Assembly: GCA_030427145.1 (NCBI GenBank)
Contig: JAUHWT010000001.1
Span: forward strand, 1 to 64,000
Origin: Alphaproteobacteria bacterium
Lineage (GTDB): Bacteria > Pseudomonadota > Alphaproteobacteria > Rhodobacterales > Rhodobacteraceae
Reading direction: 5' to 3'
Length of the DNA: 64,000 nt
In this document: piece after piece, positions 18,421 to 26,803 of the stretch
Position numbering within the stretch: the first letter of the stretch is position 1
How the letters are laid out: each line of letters opens with the position of its first letter
Made by a program: the position numbers and the translations under genes
The notes under the pieces: generated by a model
What the model saw: only the letters and a program-made list of their open reading frames with translations
Database searches by the model: none
Told to the model about the DNA's origin: nothing

Positions 18421-18954
18421 TTACCCGGTTTCGAGCACGTACATGTCCACTTCAGCCTGCGAAAGCTCAGGGTAAATCACGAACCCCGCCTTGCGAAGAA
18501 CCCGCGCTGACGCGGAATTTGACCTGTCCACACCGCCAATAAGCCGCAACTTCGCACCGTCCGAGGCCGCCTCAACGAGCCCGCTCACCATCTCTGATGC
18601 CAGACCCCGCCCCCAGACCGCTTCGCCCAGAAGATAGCCAATATGGAGCGCAGGAACGTCGCCACGCTCCGCATCCACTGCAAGGATAATGAGCCCAACC
18701 AATCGCCCATCGTCCCGGAGGCGCACCAGCAAAACCTCGCTCTCTTCCGCCCGGGCGTCGACCCAGGAACTCACCGCGTTCCGCCCTGAGCCCAACTGAA
18801 GCGGCGGAGGCAGATGCTCAAGCACCGGCGGGGTCAAAATCTCCGCAAGTGACTTTTCAATCCGGTCTCTCGCCAATGGATCCGTGAGGTCCGAACGCCA
18901 GTGACGCACATGCAGTTGCGGCGTCACGAACCCGTGCGGCATGATGGCGGTCAC
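18421..18954 (-). CDS. GNAT family N-acetyltransferase (RimJ/RimL type)
   Basis: 177-residue acetyltransferase of the GNAT_3 group. The acetyl-CoA-binding region is visible as LLGEAVWGRGLASEMVSGLVE (pyrophosphate-loop type), followed by GGVDRSNSASARVLRKAGF, the common end of RimJ/RimL-like enzymes. The GTG at 18954 is preferred because it overlaps the stop of the TetR gene (GTGA). An ATG four codons further in (18942) is possible. The substrate is unknown. It is probably translated together with the regulator upstream. Confidence 0.82.
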   Translation of the reverse strand: MTAIMPHGFVTPQLHVRHWRSDLTDPLARDRIEKSLAEILTPPVLEHLPPPLQLGSGRNAVSSWVDARAEESEVLLVRLRDDGRLVGLIILAVDAERGDVPALHIGYLLGEAVWGRGLASEMVSGLVEAASDGAKLRLIGGVDRSNSASARVLRKAGFVIYPELSQAEVDMYVLETG

Positions 18955-19574
18955 CGTATCAATCCCAGCCCACGCAGATAAATCGCCGCACCGCTTTCCA
19001 GCATCTCATCGGCTGAATACGGCGCTCTGGCTCCCGGCGCTCCACGACTGAACAACTCCACAACGCCGTGGCTCAAGGCCCAGATGTGATTGGCGACCAT
19101 GCCCGGCGGCGGCCGCTTCTCCGGCGGCAGGGCATCAGCCAGCTGTTCGGCCGCCTTGCGCAAAACACCCATCGCGCGCTCCGTCGCCCGTGCAAGCTCG
19201 GAGTTTCCGGCGATTGAAACACCGCTTTCAAACATCGCGATGTAATAACCGGGATTTTCCCGCGCGAATTCCAGATAGGCCCGCCCCGTCGCCATGAATG
19301 CTGACAGCGTTGAGGGTCTGCCATCGTTGAACACCGCCTCAAGCCGATCCGCAAACATCGTAAAGCCGCGCAGGGCGACCTCCTCAATCAACTCGTCCCG
19401 GCCCCGAAAATGACGATAGGGTGCGGCGGCACTCACCCCTGCAACCCGCGCGGCCTCGGCCAGCGTAAACCCAAGCGGACCTTTTTCCTCGATCAGGCCA
19501 AGCGTAGCCTCAACGAGGGCTTCCCGCAGGTTGCCGTGATGGTATTTCCGTCTGGTGCCTTTGCCCTCAGTCAT
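18951..19574 (-). CDS. TetR/AcrR family regulator with WHG-type C-terminal domain
   Basis: 207-residue TetR-type repressor. The N-terminal helix-turn-helix is clear: YHHGNLREALVEATLGLIEEKGPLGFTLAEAARVAGVSAAAPYRHF in short consecutive segments. The C-terminal domain contains the WHG-family signature ANHIWALSHGVVELF. The ATG at 19574 is chosen over a GTG six codons upstream because GGTAGG precedes it. The target is unknown; it may control itself and the coupled acetyltransferase gene. Confidence 0.87.
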   Translation of the reverse strand: MTEGKGTRRKYHHGNLREALVEATLGLIEEKGPLGFTLAEAARVAGVSAAAPYRHFRGRDELIEEVALRGFTMFADRLEAVFNDGRPSTLSAFMATGRAYLEFARENPGYYIAMFESGVSIAGNSELARATERAMGVLRKAAEQLADALPPEKRPPPGMVANHIWALSHGVVELFSRGAPGARAPYSADEMLESGAAIYLRGLGLIR

Positions 19575-19641
19575 ACCGTGACCTACCGGCACTCAACGCG
19601 GGTGACAACCACCCGCAACGCCTGCACCCGGGCCCATGCGG

Positions 19642-19908
19642 TCAGGACGGTTCGCCGAAACGGTTTGCGACGAGGGATTTGATTTCGTCAGCGACCTCCT
19701 CGCTGTCGTCGCCCTCTATCTCGACCTCAATGTGACTTCCCCAGGACGCGCCCAGGCTCATCAGACCCATTATGGAGTCCCCTGGCACCTCGATGCCGTC
19801 CTTGCGTACCGTCACACGCGAGCCGAACCGCTCGACCACTTCGACAAATTTCGCCGAAGCACGCGCATGCAGCCCCTTCGTGTTTACCATTTCAAGGCTG
19901 AATTTCAT
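19642..19908 (-). CDS. ptsH: HPr phosphocarrier protein
   Basis: 88-residue HPr. The active-site histidine lies in NTKGLHARASAKFVE, and the regulatory serine region is SIMGLMSLGASWGS, the site used by HPr kinase. The start at 19908 gives the normal HPr length; the longer frame overlaps the EIIA gene. In Rhodobacterales HPr with EIIA, HprK and RapZ forms a regulatory phosphotransfer branch with no sugar permease nearby, as here. It is the last gene of the hprK-rapZ-EIIA-HPr cluster. Confidence 0.93.
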   Translation of the reverse strand: MKFSLEMVNTKGLHARASAKFVEVVERFGSRVTVRKDGIEVPGDSIMGLMSLGASWGSHIEVEIEGDDSEEVADEIKSLVANRFGEPS

Positions 19909-19930
19909 TCCGTCCCCAGGCAGTGTTTTC

Positions 19931-20347
19931 TCAGGTTTTGGCGCCTGACACCGCTCTGGCATCAAACCCTGCCAAACTGTTGATGTACTTGCGCCCGGTC
20001 GTCAAGGCGGAGGCCACCGCCTCATCAAGGGACAGATGCCTGGTTTTGGCCAGTTTGATCAGGAGCGGCATGTTCACGCCGTAAAGCACCCGGTGCCGCG
20101 AGGTGTTGCACGCGCATACGGCCAGGTTCGACGGCGTGCCGCCAAACATGTCCGTCACGATGATGACACCGTCCCCGTCATCCACGGCGGCCACCGCGTC
20201 GTCGATCTCATCCTGTTTGGTTTCGGCATTGTCGTCCGGGCCCACGGCAACCGAAATGGTGCCGGGCCGTTTCCCGACCACATGCTCCATCGCCGAAAGA
20301 TATTCCCCGGCAAGTCCGCCATGCGCGACGATGACAATACCAATCAC
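19931..20347 (-). CDS. PTS mannose-family EIIA component
   Basis: 138-residue mannose-type EIIA domain standing alone. It begins MIGIVIVAHGGLAGE, with the phosphorylatable His in the first strand-loop, and shows TDMFGGTPSNLAVCA, the family signature. Single-domain EIIA-Man proteins in alphaproteobacteria act as regulators rather than sugar transporters. It lies 7 bases after rapZ and its stop is 22 bases before the HPr start. Confidence 0.92.
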   Translation of the reverse strand: MIGIVIVAHGGLAGEYLSAMEHVVGKRPGTISVAVGPDDNAETKQDEIDDAVAAVDDGDGVIIVTDMFGGTPSNLAVCACNTSRHRVLYGVNMPLLIKLAKTRHLSLDEAVASALTTGRKYINSLAGFDARAVSGAKT

Positions 20348-20354
20348 TAACAGG

Positions 20355-21329
20355 TCACTCCACTACCTCACGGTCCGGCTGTCCCGCCCCCAGCCTTTCA
20401 AGATCACGATGGCGGGCCGACACCGACCACCCCTCACGGGCGAGACTTGCTGCAAACATCTCCGTTACCGACACTGATCTGTGCTTCCCTCCCGTACAGC
20501 CAAAACCAATACTGAAGTAACTCTTGCCCTCCCGCTGATACGCGGGAAGAAGAAACAGTACCAGATCCAGTAACCGGGTATAGAACGGATCGAAGGCCCG
20601 GTCTTCCTGGACAAACTGCTGTATTGTTTTTTCCAGCCCCGTCCGGGGCCGAAGTTCCATTACATAGTGCGGATTTCGCAAAAACCGCACGTCTATTACC
20701 ATGTCAGCGCCCCGCGGCACTCCGCGCCGGTAGGAAAACGACTGAAGATTGACGACAAGCGCGTTGCCGTTCTCCTCGGCCTGAAACTGCCGCACTATCT
20801 CGGCGCGTAACTCATGTACGTTCAAAGGCCCGGTCCGGATCAAAACATCCGCGGCCAGGCGTAGCGGTTCCAGCAGGGCGATCTCCCGGTCGATGCCAGT
20901 TTTGGGATCCCCGTCCGGGCTCATCGGATGCCGCCGCCGCGTTTCGCTGTAGCGCTGGATCAACGTGTCCGCATCGCAGTCGAGATAGGTCAGCACCGGG
21001 GCCTTGCCCGTGCGGCTTTCCACCTCCGCCAGCGCCTCGAACAGACCTTCGACGGCAAAATCCCGGTTCCGCGGATCAATCCCGACCACCAGGGGGCGCG
21101 AAACGACCGGGTCGGAAAACAGGCGGGTCAGAAGGGATATGGGCAGGTTGTCGATCGCCTCATACCCCATGTCCTCAAGAGCGTTGATTGCAGTAGACCG
21201 GCCCGAGCCACCTGGTCCGGTAACAACCACCACATCCTGTTGCGGTCTTATTGCGCCTGCGCTGGACAACGTCCTGGTGCCCCGTAACTCTGAACAAACT
21301 CGGACGTCAGTCGGACATCCTGCCGGCAT
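20355..21329 (-). CDS. rapZ: RNase adapter / nucleotide-binding protein RapZ
   Basis: 324-residue RapZ (YvcJ) family P-loop protein. Walker A is TGPGGSGRST; the conserved C-terminal domain has FSYRRGVPRGADMVIDVRFLRNPHY, QREGKSYFSIGFGCTGGKHRSV and a REGW end. In enterobacteria RapZ steers RNase E to a small RNA; in alphaproteobacteria the role is less clear, but it is regularly linked to the HPr kinase branch. The start at 21329 overlaps the hprK stop region by 23 bases. The first 30 residues are not conserved, so a start further in is possible. Confidence 0.92.
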   Translation of the reverse strand: MPAGCPTDVRVCSELRGTRTLSSAGAIRPQQDVVVVTGPGGSGRSTAINALEDMGYEAIDNLPISLLTRLFSDPVVSRPLVVGIDPRNRDFAVEGLFEALAEVESRTGKAPVLTYLDCDADTLIQRYSETRRRHPMSPDGDPKTGIDREIALLEPLRLAADVLIRTGPLNVHELRAEIVRQFQAEENGNALVVNLQSFSYRRGVPRGADMVIDVRFLRNPHYVMELRPRTGLEKTIQQFVQEDRAFDPFYTRLLDLVLFLLPAYQREGKSYFSIGFGCTGGKHRSVSVTEMFAASLAREGWSVSARHRDLERLGAGQPDREVVE

Positions 21330-21732
21330 TGTTCATTAATAGTGTCAACACATCGTCAATATTTGGAACATTCGCCCCGGAAATCAATCTCACGGAACTT
21401 CCCAGGTACGTTATGTACTGCGGCTGTGGCATTCGGGTTTGGCTTTCCTGGTCCAGATCGACCACAAGTTGCAACGCAGCATCATCACACACGTCTACGG
21501 ACAAAAGCCCCAGCATCCGCGCCTCGATCCGCCCGCGAATCGCATCAGGCGCCCGCATCGCCACCTGTGCCCCTGCCTGGCGCAGCTCCACCCGGTCATC
21601 GGAGACGAGCATCGCGCCCCGCGCCATAAGGCGAATGGCAAGCCCGGATTTACCCGATCCGGTGGCGCCGAGGATCAGCAGACCCCGCCCGTCAAAGGCC
21701 ACCGCGGTCCCGCGAACACTCAACATGGGCAT
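21307..21732 (-). CDS. hprK: HPr kinase/phosphatase, short form
   Basis: 141-residue HPr kinase/phosphatase lacking the N-terminal domain of the Firmicutes enzyme, as is usual in alphaproteobacteria. Walker A is LGATGSGKSGLA. The second motif DDRVEL and the signature RGRIEARMLGLL follow. It phosphorylates the serine of HPr encoded 1.8 kb downstream. In many alphaproteobacteria chvI and chvG lie between pckA and hprK; here the two genes face away from each other with 287 bases between and no two-component genes. Confidence 0.9.
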   Translation of the reverse strand: MPMLSVRGTAVAFDGRGLLILGATGSGKSGLAIRLMARGAMLVSDDRVELRQAGAQVAMRAPDAIRGRIEARMLGLLSVDVCDDAALQLVVDLDQESQTRMPQPQYITYLGSSVRLISGANVPNIDDVLTLLMNNAGRMSD

Positions 21733-22019
21733 TTACGACTCATTTGTGACGTTCGGGCATTTTTCCCACGCAGCTTTCGTTTTCCGCGAAAACGAAAGCA
21801 ACTGAACATCAACAGCAACACAGACCAACAAAATCCTGGGAGCATTTTCCCCAAATCCCGCCTCTTAACCATATCCCACCACAAATTTCGCGGTTCCCTC
21901 ATGTTATACAGTGTTCAGGCCGTTTGTTTTGCACCCGCGAAGCAGCGGCCAATTGTTGGGACAGACCTCATTAACAGGCCGGCGGGGGCCAACAGGGGTT
22001 TAACAGGAGAATAACGATT

Positions 22020-23624
22020 ATGGCGACGGCTTTGGTCAATCCGGATCTTACACTCGAAACCACAGGATTCCCAGGCGCGTCGAGCGTCCATTACAACCTT
22101 CTTGAGCCTGCTCTGGTCGAGGCCGCGCTGCGCCGCGGCGAAGGTGAACTGGGCCAGGGTGGCGCGTTCCTCTGCTCCACCGGGAAGCATACCGGCCGCT
22201 CGCCCAAGGACAAATTCGTGGTGGACGAACCAGGCACCCGGGACAGCATCTGGTGGGAAAACAACGGCCGGATGCAGCCGGAACATTTTGAACGGCTCGA
22301 AGCCGACATGAAGGCCCATATCGCGGGTGGCGAACTTTTCGTTCAGGACCTTTATGCCGGCGCCGACGTAAACTACCGTCTCAACGTGCGCGTGATCACC
22401 GAACTGGCCTGGCACGGTCTGTTCATCCGTCACCTTCTGCGCCGCCCGGATATTGCCGATCTGGAGACCTTTGTCCCCGGCTTCACGATCCTGAACTGCC
22501 CGAGCTTCCGCGCCGATCCGGAGCGTCACGGCTGCCGCTCCGACACCGTGATCGCCATTTCTTTCGAGAAAAAACAAATACTTATTGGCGGCACAGCCTA
22601 TGCTGGCGAGAACAAAAAATCCGTGTTCTCCGTGATGAACTATCTGCTGCCGGAACAGGGCGCGATGCCCATGCACTGCTCCGCCAACCACGCCAAGGGC
22701 GATCCCGGCGACGTGGCCGTGTTCTTTGGACTTTCCGGCACCGGCAAAACCACGCTCTCCGCCGATCCGAACCGTGTCCTGATCGGTGACGACGAGCATG
22801 GCTGGTCCGATACCGGCGTGTTCAACTTTGAGGGCGGCTGCTACGCCAAGACCATCAACCTCTCCGAGAAAGCCGAGCCGGAGATTTACGCGACCACCAA
22901 ACGCTTCGGCACCATCGTTGAGAACATGGTCCATGACCCGGTCACCCGGGAGCTTGACTTCAACGATGACAGCCTCACGGCCAACACCCGTTGCGCCTAC
23001 CCGCTCGACGCGATCTCGAACGCCTCGCCGGTTGCTCGCGGTGGATTGCCGAGCAATATCATCATGTTGACCTGCGACGCATTTGGTGTTCTGCCGCCAA
23101 TCGCGCGTCTGTCGCCGGCACAGGCCATGTACCATTTCCTTTCAGGCTTCACCTCCAAGGTCGCCGGAACCGAACGCGGCGTGACCGAGCCGCAGCCGAC
23201 ATTCTCCACCTGCTTTGGCGCGCCCTTCATGCCGCGTCGCCCGGAGGTTTACGGCACCCTGCTGCGCGACAAAATTGCCGAGCATGGCGCGACCTGCTGG
23301 CTGGTGAACACCGGATGGACCGGCGGCGCGTATGGTACCGGATCGCGTATGCCAATTGCGGCAACCCGTGGGCTTTTGACCGCGGCGCTCGATGGCACCC
23401 TGAACGATGTGGAATTCCGGCGCGATCCTAACTTCGGATTTGAGGTTCCGGTCGCGGTTGCGGGTGTGGACAACAGCCTGCTGGACCCGCGCGGGACCTG
23501 GGCCGATCCGGAAGCGTATGATGCACAGGCTGCGAAGCTGGTCGAGATGTTCTCGGAAAACTTCGCGCAATACGAGGCAAGCGTCGGAGACGACGTTATT
23601 GCGGCGGCGGTGCGTGCCGCCTGA
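22020..23624 (+). CDS. pckA: Phosphoenolpyruvate carboxykinase (ATP)
   Basis: 534-residue ATP-dependent PEP carboxykinase, which converts oxaloacetate to PEP for gluconeogenesis. AGGAGA sits 9 bases before the ATG. Motifs: [17 protein letters not shown], kinase loop [15 protein letters not shown] (Walker A-like), GDDEHGWSD metal site, [10 protein letters not shown], and [12 protein letters not shown]. It is divergent from hprK, a common alphaproteobacterial arrangement linking gluconeogenesis to the regulatory PTS. A TTAACCAT octamer lies at 21865-21872 in the shared upstream region. A strong terminator follows. Confidence 0.96.
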   Translation: MATALVNPDLTLETTGFPGASSVHYNLLEPALVEAALRRGEGELGQGGAFLCSTGKHTGRSPKDKFVVDEPGTRDSIWWENNGRMQPEHFERLEADMKAHIAGGELFVQDLYAGADVNYRLNVRVITELAWHGLFIRHLLRRPDIADLETFVPGFTILNCPSFRADPERHGCRSDTVIAISFEKKQILIGGTAYAGENKKSVFSVMNYLLPEQGAMPMHCSANHAKGDPGDVAVFFGLSGTGKTTLSADPNRVLIGDDEHGWSDTGVFNFEGGCYAKTINLSEKAEPEIYATTKRFGTIVENMVHDPVTRELDFNDDSLTANTRCAYPLDAISNASPVARGGLPSNIIMLTCDAFGVLPPIARLSPAQAMYHFLSGFTSKVAGTERGVTEPQPTFSTCFGAPFMPRRPEVYGTLLRDKIAEHGATCWLVNTGWTGGAYGTGSRMPIAATRGLLTAALDGTLNDVEFRRDPNFGFEVPVAVAGVDNSLLDPRGTWADPEAYDAQAAKLVEMFSENFAQYEASVGDDVIAAAVRAA

Positions 23625-23655
23625 AAGGGTTAGGGCAATGGGGAGCCCTTAACCC

Positions 23656-23688
23656 GAAAAAAGAGCTCCACCGGGGGCTCTTTTTTTT
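23656..23688 (+). terminator. Rho-independent terminator after pckA
   Basis: Hairpin formed by AAAAAGAGC and GGCTCTTTTT arms around a short GC loop, ending in eight T residues, about 30 bases after the pckA stop. Confidence 0.85.
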
Positions 23689-23866
23689 AACCTCGCGGCG
23701 GCGCAAAAAATCACGTTCCGCAAGAAAGTTCTGCAAGCGGATCAATTCAATGAATTTTCTTTCGCAAGATTGACGCCCAGGCCGAGGCTTATTACCCTAA
23801 ACGCAACTGCAGCATTTGATTCGGCATCGCACAAACGATGCCTCCACCTCACCGGAAGGTACGCCC

Positions 23867-25561
23867 ATGAACAAGCAGCCCGGAACCGAACTTCATTCCG
23901 CAATCATCCTGCCGGACCTGATCGGTCTGTGTGATGAGGCGGTGGCGGCTGCGGGTTCCGTGGCGGAACTGGCCCGCGACAGGCTGCGGGACCGGACGGT
24001 GATGGACGGGCGCGTTTCGGGCGCGGCCCTGGAGGCCGAACAGACCGCGGCCCACGCGCTGTCCTGGGTGACGACATATGTGGAAAGCCTTCGCGAGCTT
24101 CTGGGCTGGGCCAAAAACTTCAATGATTCCGGTGACTTCGGAGAAATGGAGCAGCTGCTCCTCCAAATCGCCTTTGGTGAGTATCTCTGGCAAATTTATG
24201 GCGGCATTCCGATGTCCCAGGGCGAAATCGTACGGCTTCAGGACACGGGCCTCTCCCAGGACGACCAGCGTGGGCTGATGAACGGGGCCGTGATGAGCCT
24301 CACGCAGAGCGGTAACACCGATGGCGCGCGCAAACGTCTGGTTGAGTTGATGATCCAGGCGGATGGCAGCGCGTCGTTTGGGGCCACCGGTCTCGACGAT
24401 GACTACGACATGATCCGCGACCAGTTCCGGCGGTTCGTCGAGGATCGTGTGGTGCCCCATGCCCATGAATGGCACCTGAAGGACGAGCTTATCCCTCTGG
24501 AAATACTGGAGGAAATGGGCGAGCTGGGCGTGTTCGGCCTGACCATCCCGGAGGAGTATGGCGGCTTCGGCATGTCCAAAACGGCCATGTGCGTTGTCAC
24601 CGAGGAGCTGAGCCGGGGCTATATCGGTGTTGGGTCGCTCGGCACCCGCTCCGAAATTGCGGCGGAGTTGATCATTGGCGGCGGTACGGAGGAGCAGAAG
24701 CAGCACTGGCTGCCGATGATTTCCTCCGCTGAGATCCTGCCTACGGCGGTGTTCACGGAGCCCAACACCGGCTCGGATCTCGGCTCCCTGCGCACCCGCG
24801 CGGTGCGGGACGGGGACGATTATGTGGTGACGGGCAACAAGACCTGGATCACCCATGCGGCCCGCACGGATGTGATGACCATGCTGGTCCGGACTGACCC
24901 CAAGACCGATAATTATTCAGGTCTTTCAATGCTTTTGGCGGAAAAGCCGCGCGGCACGGATGACAACCCCTTCCCGGCTGAAGGCATGACCGGCGGCGAA
25001 ATTGAGGTGCTGGGATACCGCGGGATGAAGGAATATGAGCTTGGGTTTGACGGGTTCCGGGTAAAGGCCGACAACCTGCTCGGCGGTGTCGAGGGTCAGG
25101 GCTTCAAGCAGCTGATGCGGACCTTTGAAAGTGCGCGGATCCAGACGGCAGCGCGGGCGATTGGGGTGGCGCAGAACGCGCTGGAGCTGGGACTGAAATA
25201 CGCCCAAGACCGGAAGCAGTTCGGCAAACCGCTGGTCAGTTTCCCACGGATCTATTCGAAACTGGCCATGATGGCGGTTGAAATCATGATCACGCGGCAG
25301 CTAACTTACTATTCCGCAAGGGAAAAAGACGAGGGCCGCCGCTGTGACCTCGTGGCCGGGATGGCGAAGCTTCTGGGCGCGAGGGTCGCGTGGGCGTCGG
25401 CGGACAACAGTTTGCAGATCCACGGCGGCAACGGGTTTGCGCAGGAATATCCCATCAGCCGGGTTCTGTGTGACGCGCGGATTTTGAATATTTTCGAGGG
25501 TGCGGCGGAGATCCAGGCGCAGGTGATTGCGCGCAGGCTGTTAGAAATGCCGAAGGCCTGA
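23867..25561 (+). CDS. mcd: Acyl-CoA dehydrogenase, methylsuccinyl-CoA dehydrogenase type
   Basis: 564 residues, about 180 longer than an ordinary acyl-CoA dehydrogenase. The extra N-terminal part (about 1-170, containing ALSWVTTYVESLRELLGWAKN) is the mark of methylsuccinyl-CoA dehydrogenase of the ethylmalonyl-CoA pathway. The core has LGVFGLTIPEEYGGFGMS, FTEPNTGSDLGSLRT, ITHAARTDVMTMLVRT, RIQTAARAIGVAQNALE and the catalytic glutamate region NIFEGAAEIQ. It would oxidise (2S)-methylsuccinyl-CoA to mesaconyl-CoA and pass electrons to ETF, whose genes lie at 10389-12079. No other pathway genes adjoin it. The specific assignment rests on length and N-terminal character; a different acyl-CoA substrate is possible. 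Confidence 0.8.
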   Translation: MNKQPGTELHSAIILPDLIGLCDEAVAAAGSVAELARDRLRDRTVMDGRVSGAALEAEQTAAHALSWVTTYVESLRELLGWAKNFNDSGDFGEMEQLLLQIAFGEYLWQIYGGIPMSQGEIVRLQDTGLSQDDQRGLMNGAVMSLTQSGNTDGARKRLVELMIQADGSASFGATGLDDDYDMIRDQFRRFVEDRVVPHAHEWHLKDELIPLEILEEMGELGVFGLTIPEEYGGFGMSKTAMCVVTEELSRGYIGVGSLGTRSEIAAELIIGGGTEEQKQHWLPMISSAEILPTAVFTEPNTGSDLGSLRTRAVRDGDDYVVTGNKTWITHAARTDVMTMLVRTDPKTDNYSGLSMLLAEKPRGTDDNPFPAEGMTGGEIEVLGYRGMKEYELGFDGFRVKADNLLGGVEGQGFKQLMRTFESARIQTAARAIGVAQNALELGLKYAQDRKQFGKPLVSFPRIYSKLAMMAVEIMITRQLTYYSAREKDEGRRCDLVAGMAKLLGARVAWASADNSLQIHGGNGFAQEYPISRVLCDARILNIFEGAAEIQAQVIARRLLEMPKA

Positions 25562-25572
25562 GCCGAAAAAAT

Positions 25573-26325
25573 CTATGCGGGCTGGGGGTTTAGCCCGCGC
25601 TGGATGCTTTCGACCGCACGTGCGCGGGCGGAGGGGAGACGTTCCTGATTGAGGGTTGGGGCGAGCCATTTGTCGAGAAACCAGCCGGTCAGGCGAAATC
25701 CGGCGGCGAGATCGGAGGGCTGCGCCTGATCCCCCGACTCCCAACCGTCACGCAAAAAAACAGGCAATTCCAGCAACTTGTCGGACCACGGCGCCCCGGC
25801 CTCACTGCTGACGGCACGGCCGGATTTAGGGGAGACCCAGATGAGGTCGGCGGTGGTGCCGGTGCCGGCGCATTTGGTGAGGTCGAGGCCGAAGCCGAGT
25901 TCGCGCAGCAGGGCGAGCTCCCAGGCGGCATAAAGCTGCGGCCAATCCTGCGATGCGCCCAAAACAGTCAACAATTCCAACGTCCTGGCGTAAAGCCAGG
26001 GGTGTGGTTCACGCTCCGCGAGGCTCACCGAAACGAGGGCCGTGACGGAAGATAATGTCGCCAGAGCGGCTCTATTTGACATAATCTGAGCGGTTCGCGC
26101 CGGAAGTGGATCGACGCGGAAATTGCCGAGATGTTCCTCGAGACGGGCGGACCAGTCGAGGGAGAGGATGGCGCCGGGCTGGAGGATTGGGGCCATTTTT
26201 CGGCTGGCGCCGCCGCGCACAACGCCAGGGTGACGGCCGTGTGCCTTCGTCAAAACCTCAATGATTACAGAGGTTTCGCCGTGCCGTCGGGCAGAAAGAA
26301 GTATCCCCTCGTCGCGCCATTCCAT
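25573..26325 (-). CDS. recO: DNA repair protein RecO
   Basis: 250-residue RecO, the recombination mediator that loads RecA with RecF/RecR. It begins MEWRDEGILLSARRHGETSVIIEVLTKAHGRHPGVVRGG, an OB-fold start typical of alphaproteobacteria. The helical part contains AWELALLRELGFGLDLTKCAGTG. It is the last gene of the lepB-rnc-era-DUF1491-recO run, 9 bases after DUF1491. Convergent with the acyl-CoA dehydrogenase gene, 11 bases apart. Confidence 0.92.
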   Translation of the reverse strand: MEWRDEGILLSARRHGETSVIIEVLTKAHGRHPGVVRGGASRKMAPILQPGAILSLDWSARLEEHLGNFRVDPLPARTAQIMSNRAALATLSSVTALVSVSLAEREPHPWLYARTLELLTVLGASQDWPQLYAAWELALLRELGFGLDLTKCAGTGTTADLIWVSPKSGRAVSSEAGAPWSDKLLELPVFLRDGWESGDQAQPSDLAAGFRLTGWFLDKWLAPTLNQERLPSARARAVESIQRGLNPQPA

Positions 26326-26334
26326 TGCAAAAAT

Positions 26335-26667
26335 CTAGCCGGAAAGGCCCGGTTCGTCCAGCAGGGTTCGGCCGTGGCGGTCCTCGACCTCGATAATCCA
26401 GATGTCGGGATCGAAGCTGCGTTGCCGGGCGAGGTAAGCCTCAACATCGGCGTCGGCACCTTCGCTGAAGACGGTCCAGACGCGATTGCCGGCCGCATCC
26501 CAACTTCTTGAAAAGGCTTGGGAATTACCATCCAAAGTGTTGAGCTTCACGATTACCGAACCGGCGGTCGCGTCGCCTTTGGAGGTCACGAAAGCGGGAA
26601 TGTCATTGAGGCGGAGGCGGGTGAGATAGGCCTGGACCCAGAATTCGGCCGTGAGGCGCGGTGTCAT
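26335..26667 (-). CDS. DUF1491 family protein
   Basis: 110-residue protein matching DUF1491 (MTPRLTAEFWVQAYLTRLRLNDIPAFV ... GDATAGSVIVKLNTLDG ... WIIEVEDRHGRTLLDE, read in short segments). The family regularly sits between era and recO in Rhodobacterales. Function unknown. A 136-base gap with a four-copy repeat separates it from era, wider than other gaps in this operon. Confidence 0.87.
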   Translation of the reverse strand: MTPRLTAEFWVQAYLTRLRLNDIPAFVTSKGDATAGSVIVKLNTLDGNSQAFSRSWDAAGNRVWTVFSEGADADVEAYLARQRSFDPDIWIIEVEDRHGRTLLDEPGLSG

Positions 26668-26696
26668 GCGCGGAAGTGTCCGTTTTGGGTGATAAG

Positions 26697-26780
26697 TGGC
26701 ACAGACTGAGAGTCAGTTGGCACAGATTGTGAATCAAATGGCACAGATTGCACGAAAAACGGCAAATTTGGCGCAGATTG
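26697..26780. repeat. Four-copy TGGCACAGATTG repeat upstream of DUF1491-recO
   Basis: A 12-bp motif, TGGCACAGATTG or one-base variants, occurs at 26697, 26718, 26739 and 26769. The first three copies are spaced exactly 21 bp (two helical turns) and the last 30 bp. The array lies between the stop of era and the start of DUF1491. It may be an operator or promoter element, or a degenerating microsatellite. Read on the plus strand the 21-bp period gives a heptad-like peptide, but that frame then runs antisense through era and is probably not a gene. Confidence 0.7.
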
Positions 26781-26803
26781 CACGTGGTTTTGCCCTGCGC
26801 GGC

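Noticed and set aside
21865-21872. TTAACCAT, a CtrA-like half-site, upstream of pckA
   Set aside because: A single half-site is expected often by chance and no partner half with the right spacing is present.
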